Positions 36,614 through 45,940 of a stretch of DNA of 49,609 nt are shown one piece after another. The DNA lies in NCBI GenBank assembly GCA_029975165.1, contig JARKPR010000015.1, positions 1-49,609 of the forward strand, in the 5' to 3' direction. A program made the translations under genes and the position numbers. The notes under the pieces are model-generated. The model was not told the DNA's origin and ran no database searches. It saw nothing but the letters and a program-made list of their open reading frames with translations. Source of the stretch: Selenomonadales bacterium. GTDB lineage: Bacteria > Bacillota > Negativicutes > Sporomusales > UBA7701. Each line of letters starts with the position of its first letter. The first letter of the stretch is position 1.

Positions 36614-37998
36614 TTATGCCGTCGGTAAAGTAAATGTGACGGTGGTGCCTTCGCCGGGGGCGCTGGCGAGGGAGATGCTGCCACCCATCGAGGCGACGAG
36701 CCGTTTGGTTATGGCCAGCCCCAGGCCGGTGCCGCCGCCGCTGCGGGAACGGGATTTGTCGACGCGGTAGAAGCGGTCCCAGATGTAGGGCTGGTCCTCA
36801 AGCGGGATGCCGGAGCCGTGGTCGGCGACGGCTACGGCGACCTTGCCGGCCAGGGGGCGGACGCCGATGTCGATGGCCGCGCCTGCGGGCGAGTAGCGGC
36901 CGGCGTTGGAGATGAGGTTGTCGAGGACCTGGGCCAGGCGGACGGGGTCGGCCAGGACGGGCGGCGTGTTTTCGGGGACATCGACGCGGACGGTGAGGTT
37001 TTTTTCCGCCAGCAGGGGACCGTGTTTGGCGGCCTCGCCGCTTAAGAAGGCGGCGAGGTCGAGCTTCTCGGCGACGATGGCCATTTCGCCGGCCTCGAAC
37101 TGGGCGAGGTCGAGCAGGTCGTGGATGATGCGGTCGATGCGCCGGCTTTCGCCGACGATGGTGGACAGGTAGCGCTGCTGCTGCTCGCGGCCCGTGGCGA
37201 CGCCGTCGGCGAGGGCTTCGGCGAGAGCCTGGATGGAGGCGATGGGCGTCTTGAGCTCGTGGGAGACGTTGGCGAGGAATTCGCGCCTGTTTTGCTCGAT
37301 TTTGGTCAAAGCGTCGGCCATGGAGTTGAAGGTCCGGCCCAGGCCGCCGATCTCGTCGCTGCCGGTGGCGCCGGTGCGGCTGGCGTAGTCGCCGGCGGCG
37401 AAACAGGCGGCGGCCCGGCTTATGTCGGCGATGGGGCGGGTGAGGCTGCGGGAGATGAACAGTCCGAAGAGGGCGGCGGCCAGCGTGCCGGCCAGGAGGC
37501 AGAGGAGCAGCAGGCGGTCGATGGCGCCGGCGGCCTGGTTGACGCCGATGATGGGGGTGTAGAGGAAGACAGCGGCCGGCGGGGTCGACGCGACCGGGAC
37601 GGCGACGATGATCGAGGGGTCGGGGGCGCGGCGGCCGCTGTTGACCCACGATTGGGGGATGCCGTTAAAAAGGGCCTCGATTTGCTGCGAGCCTTCCGGG
37701 AAGGATCTGGACCACCGGGGCGGTGCCTCGCCGGCGATTACGCGGCCCTGCCGGTCGGCCACCCAGATCTTGGCGCCGAGGAGGTCGCCGATGACTTCCA
37801 GGCGGTCGGGCACGCGGCCGCTGTTCAAGGCGCGGCCGGCGGCGGCGGCGATGGTCTGGCTTTTGGCGAGCATTTCGATGCGTTTGCTTTCGATTACATG
37901 GCCGCGGATGAGATAAGTCATGAGGGCACCGAGGGTGACGGTGGTGAGGAGGATGACGACGATGTAGGAGATGAACAGGCGGCCGAATATTGAACGGA

Positions 37999-38002
<4 letters not shown>
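36614..38002 (-). CDS. Two-component sensor histidine kinase
   Basis: 462 residues: membrane segment (~8-30), extracytoplasmic sensor region (~32-155), second membrane segment (~165-190), HAMP, phospho-acceptor His in ANVSHELKTPI, then the HATPase domain with N box DNLISNAGRYS and G boxes DHGSGIP and GTGLGLAI. The start is ATG 38002, which overlaps the response regulator stop (ATGA). The signal is unknown. It likely controls the exported protein gene downstream on the same strand. Confidence 0.95.
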
Positions 38003-38676
<674 letters not shown>

Positions 38677-38692
38677 GTTCTCTCCTCCGTGC

Positions 38693-38721
38693 TTGTGGAT
38701 AAAGGTAAAAGATGCTATGAT
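38693..38721 (+). promoter_or_regulatory. Sigma-A promoter of the panC leader
   Basis: TTGTGG (38693-38698), 17 bases, TATGAT (38716-38721). It would start an RNA near 38728, giving a leader of about 200 bases before panC. Confidence 0.55.
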
Positions 38722-38727
38722 AAGCAT

Positions 38728-38904
38728 GGCCGGATTTCGCGATCCGGAATCGGGCGGCATCCTCCGGGAGCCGTACCGCGGGCGGCCCTGTTGCAACCGC
38801 ATAGGCGATCTTTGGTGTAAACCGCTTGGATCCGCAGGGACCGGGACGGCGAGGACCGGAGCAAGGTCAGCGTGCCTTCCTGTCTTTGCCGGGAAGGCTT
38901 TTTT
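38728..38904 (+). ncRNA. Candidate cis-regulatory leader RNA with attenuator, upstream of panC
   Basis: A structured leader: a first hairpin (CCGGAT/ATCCGG), then a long stem in which GCCGT, CGG and CCCTG pair with CAGGG, CCG and ACGGC, leaving unpaired A residues on the 3' side. A full terminator closes it: GCCTTCC (38874-38880) with GGAAGGC (38892-38898) and TTTTTT, just before the ribosome site. The pan motif of pantothenate genes, recalled as a stem with two bulged As, is a possible match but unverified. An uncharacterised attenuator is the safer reading. Confidence 0.5.
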
Positions 38905-38925
38905 ATTTCTCAGGAGGGCTTGGCT

Positions 38926-39780
38926 ATGGAGATCGTCGGCCGCGTGGCTGATGTGGAAAAACTGGTGCGGGAGGCCAGGGCCGACGGCCGGACGGTCGGC
39001 CTGGTGGCGACGATGGGCTGCCTGCACGAGGGGCATCTTACGCTGCTGCGCACCGCCCGGGCCGCTCACGGCCTGGTGGTGGCCAGCATTTTCGTCAACC
39101 CGCTCCAGTTCGGGCCGGGGGAGGATTACGCCGTATATCCGCGCGACCTCGACCGCGACGCGGGCCTCGCCGCCGGCGCCGGCTGCGACGTGCTGTTCGC
39201 GCCGCCGGTGGCGGAGATGTACCCCCAAGGGTTGGACAGCATGCTTACATATGTGACGGTCAGGGATATAACCGATCGGCTGTGCGGCGCGTCGCGGCCG
39301 GGGCATTTCCGCGGCATGGCGACCGTGGTCGCCAAACTGTTCAACATCGTCGCGCCGGATGTGGCCTATTTCGGCCAGAAGGACGCCCAGCAGGTGGTCG
39401 TCGTCAGGCGGATGGCGGCCGACCTGAACATGAACGTGCGCATCGTCGCCGTGCCGACTGTGCGCGAAGCCGACGGTCTGGCTCTTTCTTCGCGCAACAT
39501 GTACCTAAATCCTGCCGAGCGGCAAGCGGCTCTTGTCCTCAGCCGGGCGCTCGGCCTGGCGGCGGCGCGCCTCAAGGCCGGCCGGCGGGACGCGGCCGCC
39601 ATCCGCAAGGCGATGGGCGACCTCGTCGTCGGCGAGCCTTTGGCGGCCTGCGAGTATGTCGCGGTGTGCGATCCGGTGACGCTGCGGGAGCTGGACCGGG
39701 TCGAGGGACCGGCGCTGGTGGCTCTGGCCGTAAGGATAGGGAAGACGCGGCTTATCGATAACCTGCTGTGGGAGGGGTAG
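38926..39780 (+). CDS. panC: Pantothenate synthetase (pantoate-beta-alanine ligase)
   Basis: 284 residues. It joins pantoate and beta-alanine with ATP in the cytoplasm. Motifs: MGCLHEGHLTLL (HxGH nucleotide site), SIFVNPLQFGPGEDY, FGQKDAQQ and LSSRNMYL. ATG 38926 follows AGGAGGG. panB and panD are not next to it, which is unusual; birA, bioY and coaX follow instead. Expression is probably governed by the attenuator upstream. Confidence 0.96.
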   Translation: MEIVGRVADVEKLVREARADGRTVGLVATMGCLHEGHLTLLRTARAAHGLVVASIFVNPLQFGPGEDYAVYPRDLDRDAGLAAGAGCDVLFAPPVAEMYPQGLDSMLTYVTVRDITDRLCGASRPGHFRGMATVVAKLFNIVAPDVAYFGQKDAQQVVVVRRMAADLNMNVRIVAVPTVREADGLALSSRNMYLNPAERQAALVLSRALGLAAARLKAGRRDAAAIRKAMGDLVVGEPLAACEYVAVCDPVTLRELDRVEGPALVALAVRIGKTRLIDNLLWEG

Positions 39781-39855
39781 GGAGAGGCCGGGCCGGTGAC
39801 ATGGTTATTATAATCACCTTGGCGGTGATCGATGACAAGGAGGCGATAACTTAAT

Positions 39856-39896
39856 TTGACAGATTGTTAACTTTTACATATAATTTAGATAACAAT
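39856..39896 (+). promoter_or_regulatory. birA-bioY promoter with overlapping BirA (biotin) operator
   Basis: A consensus sigma-A promoter, TTGACA (39856-39861), 17 bases, TATAAT (39879-39884). Overlapping it is ATTGTTAAC (39863-39871), 16 bases, GATAACAAT (39888-39896), an inverted repeat of the BirA operator type. Biotinyl-AMP-bound BirA should block this promoter, giving autoregulation. Confidence 0.88.
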
Positions 39897-39914
39897 TCCC
39901 GGGAGGTGAGCGCG

Positions 39915-40898
39915 GTGAGGGGAGAAGTACTGCTGATGCTGCGCCGGCAGCCGGGCGGCTACGTGTCGGGCGAGGAGATTTCCCGCCGCCTGGACGTTAC
40001 CCGCACCGCCATCTGGAAGCATATGCAGGCTCTGAAGCAGGACGGTTACGACATCGAGGCCCATCCGCGCCTGGGGTACCGCCTCCGCGGCGGCCCCGAC
40101 CTGCTGCTGCCGGCCGAGATCGAGGCTGCGCTGACCACCAGGCGGCTGGGGAGATCGGTCGCTTATTTCCGCTGCGTCGAGTCGACGAACAACGAGGCGA
40201 AGCAACTGGCGGCGGCCGGCTGCCCGGAGGGCCAGGTCGTGGTGGCCGAGGAGCAGTCGGTGGGGCGGGGCCGGCTGGCGCGCGGCTGGTTTTCGCCGTT
40301 CGCCAGGGGCGTGTGGTTCACGATCGTGCTGCGGCCGCCGTTCAGCCCCCAGGAGGCCCCCAAGTGCACGCTGCTGGCCGCCGTGGCCGTGTGCGGCGCC
40401 ATCCGCCGCGCGACCGGCGTGGCCTGCGGCATAAAGTGGCCCAACGACATCCTGTATGAAGGCAAGAAGCTTGTCGGCATCCTCACCGAGATGTCGGCCG
40501 AGATGGACGCCATCAATCACGTGGTGATCGGCATCGGCATCAATGTGAACATCGCCGCGGACGATTTCCCGCCCGAGCTCCGCAGCCTGGCCACGTCGCT
40601 GTCGCTGGCCGCCGGCCGGCCGCTGCCGCGCCTGGCGATTTTCGCCGCCGTCCTCGAGGAACTGGAGCGGGTTTACGACCTGGCGCTCGCCGAGGGGTTC
40701 GGGCCGGTGCTGGCGGAGTGGCGGGCCGCGTCGGTGACGCTGGGCCGGGCGGTGGATGTGTCCGGCCCCGGCCGGCGGTTTTCCGGGACGGCGCTCGATA
40801 TCGACGACGACGGGGCGCTGCTGGTGGCGACGGCCGCCGGCGTCGAACGGGTGCTGGCCGGCGATGTTTCCATCCGGACTCCGGAGAGGAAGGAATAA
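39915..40898 (+). CDS. birA: Bifunctional biotin ligase / biotin operon repressor
   Basis: 327 residues. An N-terminal winged helix (~1-60, GEEISRRLDVTRTAIWKHMQAL) marks the repressor type. The ligase domain has GRGRLARGW, KWPNDI and KLVGILTEM, and a short C-terminal SH3-like domain follows. It biotinylates carboxylases and represses biotin genes. The GTG at 39915 is set by GGGAGGTG six bases upstream. A BirA operator covers its promoter, and bioY follows after four bases. Confidence 0.96.
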   Translation: MRGEVLLMLRRQPGGYVSGEEISRRLDVTRTAIWKHMQALKQDGYDIEAHPRLGYRLRGGPDLLLPAEIEAALTTRRLGRSVAYFRCVESTNNEAKQLAAAGCPEGQVVVAEEQSVGRGRLARGWFSPFARGVWFTIVLRPPFSPQEAPKCTLLAAVAVCGAIRRATGVACGIKWPNDILYEGKKLVGILTEMSAEMDAINHVVIGIGINVNIAADDFPPELRSLATSLSLAAGRPLPRLAIFAAVLEELERVYDLALAEGFGPVLAEWRAASVTLGRAVDVSGPGRRFSGTALDIDDDGALLVATAAGVERVLAGDVSIRTPERKE

Positions 40899-40902
40899 GC
40901 GC

Positions 40903-41463
40903 ATGCCTGTCCGCAACATGATTCTCGCCGGGCTGTTCGCGGCCCTGATCGCCATAAGCTCACAAATTTCCTTCCTATTGCCGCTCAGTCCCGTGCCCCA
41001 TACTCTGCAGACGCCGATGACGCTGCTGGCCGGTGTCGTGCTGGGAAGCCGCTGGGGATTCACGAGCGTGGCGGTGTGGGTGCTGCTGGGCGTGTTCGGC
41101 CTGCCGGTCTTCGCCCAGGGCAAGGCGGGGGCGGCGGTGCTGCTCGGGCCGACCGGCGGTTTTCTGCTGGGGTTCATGCTCAGCGCCTTTGTGGTCGGCT
41201 GGCTGACCGAACGCACGGCGGCCGGCTACGGCAGGACGTTCGCCTGCATGCTGGTCGGCGTGGCCGTGATTTTCGCGGTGGGCGCGGCCGGCTTCATGGC
41301 CAGTTTCACCTATTTTCTGGATAAACCGATGACCTGGGATAAGACGCTGGCGCTGGCGGTGGCGCCCTTTTTACCCTACGATATCATCAAAACGATGATC
41401 GCCGCCTATCTGGGCGTGCGGGTGCGGCGGGCGCTGGCCAGGGCCGGGTATAGCAACAGCTGA
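40903..41463 (+). CDS. bioY: Biotin transporter BioY (ECF S-component)
   Basis: 186 residues with six membrane segments. The family motif region [20 protein letters not shown] is clear, and [15 protein letters not shown] follows. BioY binds biotin and works with an energy-coupling module encoded elsewhere. ATG 40903 follows AGGAAGGAA. It is co-transcribed with birA and thus biotin-repressed. Confidence 0.95.
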   Translation: MPVRNMILAGLFAALIAISSQISFLLPLSPVPHTLQTPMTLLAGVVLGSRWGFTSVAVWVLLGVFGLPVFAQGKAGAAVLLGPTGGFLLGFMLSAFVVGWLTERTAAGYGRTFACMLVGVAVIFAVGAAGFMASFTYFLDKPMTWDKTLALAVAPFLPYDIIKTMIAAYLGVRVRRALARAGYSNS

Positions 41464-41521
41464 TATCAGGGCGGCCGTTCGCCAAAGGAGTATTACTTAC
41501 GAATATGGAGGTAATATACAT

Positions 41522-42298
41522 ATGCTGTTAGTTTTCGATGTCGGCAATACCAACATCGTCCTCGGCGTCTACAACGGCGCCAGCCTTCTCCACCACTGGC
41601 GGGTGTCGACCGACCGGCTGAAAACGGCCGACGAATACGGCGTGCTCGTCAAGAGCCTCTTCGACCACCGCGACCTCAGGCTGGGCGACATCGACGCGGC
41701 GATAATTTCGTCGGTCGTGCCGCCGTTGATGGTGCCGCTGACCCGCATGATCCAGCGTTATTTCAGCGTCGAGCCGCTGGTCGTCGGCCCCGGCATCAAG
41801 ACCGGCATGAGCATCAAGTACGAGAACCCGCGCGAGGTGGGCGCCGACCGCATCGTCAACGCCGTCGCCGCGTTCGAGAAATACGGCGGCCCGCTCGTCG
41901 TCGTCGACTTCGGCACCGCCACTACGTTCTGCGCCATCGATAAGAGCGGCGACTACCTGGGCGGGGCGATCGCCCCCGGCATCGGCATCTCGACCGAAGC
42001 CCTGTTCCAACGGGCCGCCAAGCTGCCGCGGATCGAACTGGCCAGGCCGAAGACGGTCATCTGCCGCAACACGGTGACCAGCATGCAGTCGGGGATAATC
42101 TTCGGCTTCGTGGGCCAGGTGGACGAGGTCGTCCGCCGCATGCAGGCCGAGCTGGGCGAGCCGGCGACGGTGGTGGCCACCGGCGGGCTGGCCAACCTGA
42201 TCGCCAGCGAGTCGACGGCTATCCAGCATGTGGAGCCGTTTTTGACGTTGGAGGGGTTATTGATAATCTACAACCGCAACGCCGCCGTCGACCGCTGA
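41522..42298 (+). CDS. coaX: Type III pantothenate kinase
   Basis: 258 residues. It phosphorylates pantothenate as the first step to CoA. ASKHA-fold motifs are [12 protein letters not shown] (phosphate 1), [11 protein letters not shown] and [14 protein letters not shown]. Type III kinases are not feedback-inhibited by CoA. ATG 41522 follows GGAGGTAATATAC. It lies 58 bases after bioY and ends in a terminator at 42310. Confidence 0.96.
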   Translation: MLLVFDVGNTNIVLGVYNGASLLHHWRVSTDRLKTADEYGVLVKSLFDHRDLRLGDIDAAIISSVVPPLMVPLTRMIQRYFSVEPLVVGPGIKTGMSIKYENPREVGADRIVNAVAAFEKYGGPLVVVDFGTATTFCAIDKSGDYLGGAIAPGIGISTEALFQRAAKLPRIELARPKTVICRNTVTSMQSGIIFGFVGQVDEVVRRMQAELGEPATVVATGGLANLIASESTAIQHVEPFLTLEGLLIIYNRNAAVDR

Positions 42299-42309
42299 TA
42301 AGTGGCGCT

Positions 42310-42343
42310 AAGCCCTTTCGTCCTCCGGACGCGAGGGCTTTTT
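42310..42343 (+). terminator. Terminator after coaX
   Basis: AAGCCCT (42310-42316) pairs with AGGGCTT (42334-42340), with an inner CGTCC/GGACG stem, followed by TTT. Confidence 0.75.
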
Positions 42344-42430
42344 CGCGCTGACCGGAGGATTTGCGTTTGCCGGCTGCGAATTGTGTTAATAATATCCGGT
42401 GTTCCCTGCCGAGCGAACAGGAGTGATAAT

Positions 42431-43414
42431 ATGCAGATCGGCGCGGTTGCCGTCGCCGAGCCGGCGGTGGCGCTGGCCCCTATGGCCGGCGTCACCGACC
42501 TGCCGTTCAGGCTGCTGGCCAAGGAGATGGGCTGCAGTCTGCTTTATTCGGAGATGGTCAGCTATCAGGGCCTGCTCCATAACAACTGCCATACCCTGGA
42601 CATGCTCAGGATCGACGAGCGGGAACGGCCGCTCGCCATGCAGATTTTCGGCGCCGACCCGGCCGGCATGGCGGCCGCGGCCCGCATGGTGGCGCGCGCC
42701 GGCGCCGATATCGTGGATATCAATATGGGCTGCCCGACGCCGAAGATCGTGAAGAACGGCGAGGGGTGCGCCCTCATGCGCCGGCCGGAGCTGGCCTACG
42801 CGATAATGGCGGCCGTTGCGGCGGCGGTGGACGTGCCGGTGACGGTTAAGATCCGCAAAGGCTGGGACGCGGCGTCGGTGAACGCGGTGGAGATCGCCGC
42901 CCTGGCCGAGCGGGCCGGGATGGCCGCCATCGCGGTGCATGGCCGGACGCGCGAGCAGTTTTACGCCGGGGCGGCCGACTGGGACGTCATCCGCAGCGTG
43001 AAGGAGCGGGTGGGCATCCCGGTGATCGGCAACGGCGACGTCCGTACGCCGCAGGATGCCGCGCGGCTTTTGGCCTACACCGGCTGCGACGCCGTGATGG
43101 TGGGGCGGGCCGCCCAGGGCAACCCGTGGCTTTTCCGCCAGATCGGCTGCTACCTGGCGAGCGGCCGGCTGCCGCCGCCGCCGACGGTGGCCGAGCGGCT
43201 GGCGGTGCTGGCCCGCCACCTGGCGATGCTGATCGAGTATAAGGGCGAGCGGACGGCGGTGCGGGAGATGCGCCGCCACGCAGCCTGGTATACCAAAGGG
43301 CTGCCGCATGCCACCGAGATCCGCCTGCGGCTCAACCAGGCCGAAAGCCGCGAGGATTTCGACCGTATCCTGGCGGCGCTCGGCAGCCGTCCGGCAGGGG
43401 GTGAGGGCCTATGA
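42431..43414 (+). CDS. dusB: tRNA-dihydrouridine synthase (DusB type)
   Basis: 327 residues. An FMN-binding TIM barrel with APMAGVTDLPFR at the start, the catalytic Cys in INMGCPTPKI, and IAVHGRTREQFY and GNGDV further on. It reduces uridines in the tRNA D-loop. ATG 42431 follows AGGAGTGA; the frame is open upstream from 42302 without a site. Its stop overlaps the next start (ATGA). Confidence 0.95.
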   Translation: MQIGAVAVAEPAVALAPMAGVTDLPFRLLAKEMGCSLLYSEMVSYQGLLHNNCHTLDMLRIDERERPLAMQIFGADPAGMAAAARMVARAGADIVDINMGCPTPKIVKNGEGCALMRRPELAYAIMAAVAAAVDVPVTVKIRKGWDAASVNAVEIAALAERAGMAAIAVHGRTREQFYAGAADWDVIRSVKERVGIPVIGNGDVRTPQDAARLLAYTGCDAVMVGRAAQGNPWLFRQIGCYLASGRLPPPPTVAERLAVLARHLAMLIEYKGERTAVREMRRHAAWYTKGLPHATEIRLRLNQAESREDFDRILAALGSRPAGGEGL

Positions 43415-44370
43415 TCCCGATATTGCCCGTTGCGAACGGGATTTTGCCCCGGCCGGACGGCGGCCGGATCAGCGGCGTGTTCGTCCTCGACCAGGGCGGC
43501 GAGCCGCTGGCCAAGGCCGGCGCCGGGCGGGACGTGCTGGTCTGCCCCTGGGTGGCCGAGGACGAGGCCATTTATCCGGTCGGGGTGCTGGCGCGGCTGG
43601 TGGCCATCGGGCCGCAGACGGCCGTGGACGAAACCGGCAAGGAGCTGCCGGTGCTGTTCGCCGTTCTCGAAGGGCGGGGGCATGCCCGCTGGCACACGCT
43701 GCAGGCGACCGGCGGGTTCGTCGCGTCGCCCGACGTCGAGGCGATGGACTTTAAGGCGATGCGCAAGGAGTACCCGGCCATATCGGGGGCCGGCTGGCTG
43801 CCGGCCGGCGGCTTCACCGAGTTCCGCGACCGGACGGATATTCTGGTGACCGTTTATGGCTCGGACCTCGAAACCGGCCAGACGGTGAGCATCCGCGCCA
43901 ACGTGGGCGGCCTGGTCACGCAGGAGCAGGCCCATACCGTCGAGCACGGCATCATCCGGGCCTTGCGCACGTACGGCCTGTGCACGGCGCGCACCCTGCT
44001 CGACTCCATCGTCCGGGAGACGGACGAGCTTAAGGCCTCGGTCGAGTTCGGCCTGCGCTTCGCGCTGCCGGAGATGATCGGCCGCACGGCCACCGGCGCC
44101 TGCGGCAACCCGATGACGAGCATGGCCCAGTTTTACCTGGCGCGGGAGTTCATCGACAACGTCGCCGCCGGCAAGTCCCTGCACCGCTCGCTCCACGACG
44201 CCAGGCAGCGGACGATGTCCCACATCACCGGCGACCTGGGGATAACGATGGACCGCGGCCTGCGGGCCCTTCAGGGCCTCAAGCGGGGCATGAGCCACGA
44301 CGACACCAGGCTGCGGGTCGAGACAAGCAAAAGAGTGATCGGCAAATTCCCCCTCGACCCGTGGGGTTAA
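43411..44370 (+). CDS. Conserved protein of unknown function coupled to dusB
   Basis: 319 residues, soluble by appearance, with no signal peptide. The N-terminal ~120 residues (AIYPVGVLARLVAIG, ELPVLFAVLEGRGHARW) faintly recall a Lon-type substrate-binding domain. The middle and C-terminal part is alpha-helical with distinctive motifs VTQEQAHTVEHGIIRALRTYG and TGACGNPMTSMAQFYLAREF. His, Glu, Cys and Asn residues in these could be catalytic. ATG 43411 overlaps the dusB stop. I do not recognise a family and assign no function. Confidence 0.75.
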   Translation: MIPILPVANGILPRPDGGRISGVFVLDQGGEPLAKAGAGRDVLVCPWVAEDEAIYPVGVLARLVAIGPQTAVDETGKELPVLFAVLEGRGHARWHTLQATGGFVASPDVEAMDFKAMRKEYPAISGAGWLPAGGFTEFRDRTDILVTVYGSDLETGQTVSIRANVGGLVTQEQAHTVEHGIIRALRTYGLCTARTLLDSIVRETDELKASVEFGLRFALPEMIGRTATGACGNPMTSMAQFYLAREFIDNVAAGKSLHRSLHDARQRTMSHITGDLGITMDRGLRALQGLKRGMSHDDTRLRVETSKRVIGKFPLDPWG

Positions 44371-44396
44371 TTTTGGGAATAAATGTAAAAATACTC

Positions 44397-44457
44397 TTGT
44401 TACTGGCAAAAAAAAGTGATAAAATTATGTATGTACACAATATTGTGCACATATAAT
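44397..44457 (+). promoter_or_regulatory. Promoter and palindromic operator of the regulator operon
   Basis: TTGTTA (44397-44402), 17 bases, TAAAAT (44420-44425) would start RNA near 44432. A 22-bp palindrome at 44431-44452 (left half ATGTACACAAT, right half ATTGTGCACAT) has one mismatched pair and covers that start. TATAAT (44452-44457) may be a second -10. Autoregulation by the HTH protein that follows is likely. Confidence 0.65.
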
Positions 44458-44474
44458 ATGGGGGAGCGGTTGTC

Positions 44475-44996
44475 ATGCTCCGGCGCGTTGGCGATAAGAT
44501 CATCAACCTGCAGAAAATTCACAAGGCGATAGACGAAGCATTGGAGCTGCGCGGTCAGGGGCTCTCGCAACAGGATGTCGCCAACCGGATCGGCGTCGAC
44601 CGCACGGTTATCTCCCGCCTGGAGACGCTCGGCGAGGTCCGCAAGGGCGGCCGCATAGCCCTTATCGGGTTCCCGGTGAAGAATTGCGACGAGCTGGCGG
44701 CGGTGGCCAGGCAGGAAGGGGTGGACTATTGTCTGCTCCTCACCGAGAAGGAACGCTGGAATTTCGTCGAGAGCAAAAGCGGTATCGAGCTGTTCAACAC
44801 TATCATGGAGATAATCGGTACCCTCCGTTCGTACGACATCGTCATCATCATCTGTTCCAATATGCGGATCAAGCTTATCGAGGCACTCTTGGACAAGGAC
44901 GTCATCGGCATCCAGATCGGTGAGTCCCCCCTCAACGAGGATAAGTACGTGAAGCCCGACATGATCCGCTCCATCATCCATCAGTTGCATTCTTGA
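44475..44996 (+). CDS. HTH transcriptional regulator with a C-terminal sensing domain
   Basis: 173 residues. An N-terminal helix-turn-helix of the Cro/XRE kind (~30-55, GLSQQDVANRIGVDRTVISRLE) precedes an alpha/beta domain (GRIALIGFPVKNCDELAAVA, DIVIIICSNMRIKLIEALL) that may bind a ligand. It is the first gene of an operon with two dehydrogenase-like genes. The palindrome at 44431 is its probable operator. Ligand unknown. Confidence 0.82.
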   Translation: MLRRVGDKIINLQKIHKAIDEALELRGQGLSQQDVANRIGVDRTVISRLETLGEVRKGGRIALIGFPVKNCDELAAVARQEGVDYCLLLTEKERWNFVESKSGIELFNTIMEIIGTLRSYDIVIIICSNMRIKLIEALLDKDVIGIQIGESPLNEDKYVKPDMIRSIIHQLHS

Positions 44997-45013
44997 CAAT
45001 TCCGGAGGCCGCC

Positions 45014-45940
45014 ATGAAAAGGATCGTCAGCATCAGCCTGGGTTCCGCCAAGCGCGACCACCAGGTCGTGAGAGAGTTCGGCGGCGAGAGTTTTTCGATC
45101 GAGCGGATCGGCACCGACGGCGACAAGGACAGGGCCATCGCCCTCATCCGCGCCTTGGACGGCAAGGTGGATGCCTTTGGCCTGGGCGGCACTGATCTCT
45201 ACATATACGCCGGGCCGCGGCGCTATACGTTCCGCGACACGGCCCGCATCGCCGCCGCCGCCCGCAGCACGCCCGTCGTCGACGGCAGCGGCATCAAAAA
45301 TACCCTTGAGCGCCGGGTGATTAGCTTTCTGCAAACGCGGCACGGCATGAATTTCGCCGGCCGGAGAGTGCTGGTGGTGTGCGCCGTCGACCGCTTCGGG
45401 CTGGCCGAGGCGCTGGCGGCGGCCGGGGCGCGGCCGGTGTACGGCGATCTCATCTACGGCTTGGGGCTGCCGCTGCCTATCCGCTCGCTGCGGGCCCTCG
45501 ACCGGCTGGCCCGCATCGTCGCCCCGCTGATAACCCGGTTGCCGACCAGTCTGTTTTATCCTGTCGGCGAGCGGCAGGAAGAGATCCGGCCCCGTTATGA
45601 ACGATACTTCCGCGAGGCCGAGGTGGTGGCCGGCGATTTCCACTTCATCCGCCGCAATATGCCAGCCGATCTCGCCGCCAAGACGATTATCACCAATACC
45701 GTGACCGCCGCCGACGAGGAGCTGCTGCGGGAACGGGGCGTGGCCACGCTGGTCACGACGACCCCGGAGATGAACGGCCGCTCTTTCGGCACAAATGTTC
45801 TCGAGGCCGTGTTGGTGGCTTCCGCCGGCAAGCGCCCGGAGGAGATGACCGCCGACCAGTACGGGCGCATGCTGGACGAATTGGGCATCGAACCGCGGAT
45901 CAAAGCGCTGAGCGATAAGGAGGCACAAACCCATGGATAA
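45014..45940 (+). CDS. Conserved protein, quinate/shikimate-dehydrogenase-like by name only
   Basis: 308 residues from ATG 45014 (CCGGAGG upstream); a TTG at 44993 is less likely. It begins MKRIVSISLGSAKRDHQV. Visible features: DAFGLGGTDLYIYAGPRRY near 60-75 and a Rossmann-like strand (RRVLVVCAVDRFGLAEALAAAGA) near 120. I recall related proteins being labelled quinate 5-dehydrogenase, but I see nothing that proves it. The gene overlaps the acyl-ACP-reductase-like gene by eight bases, so the two products probably act in one pathway. Confidence 0.75.
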   Translation: MKRIVSISLGSAKRDHQVVREFGGESFSIERIGTDGDKDRAIALIRALDGKVDAFGLGGTDLYIYAGPRRYTFRDTARIAAAARSTPVVDGSGIKNTLERRVISFLQTRHGMNFAGRRVLVVCAVDRFGLAEALAAAGARPVYGDLIYGLGLPLPIRSLRALDRLARIVAPLITRLPTSLFYPVGERQEEIRPRYERYFREAEVVAGDFHFIRRNMPADLAAKTIITNTVTAADEELLRERGVATLVTTTPEMNGRSFGTNVLEAVLVASAGKRPEEMTADQYGRMLDELGIEPRIKALSDKEAQTHG

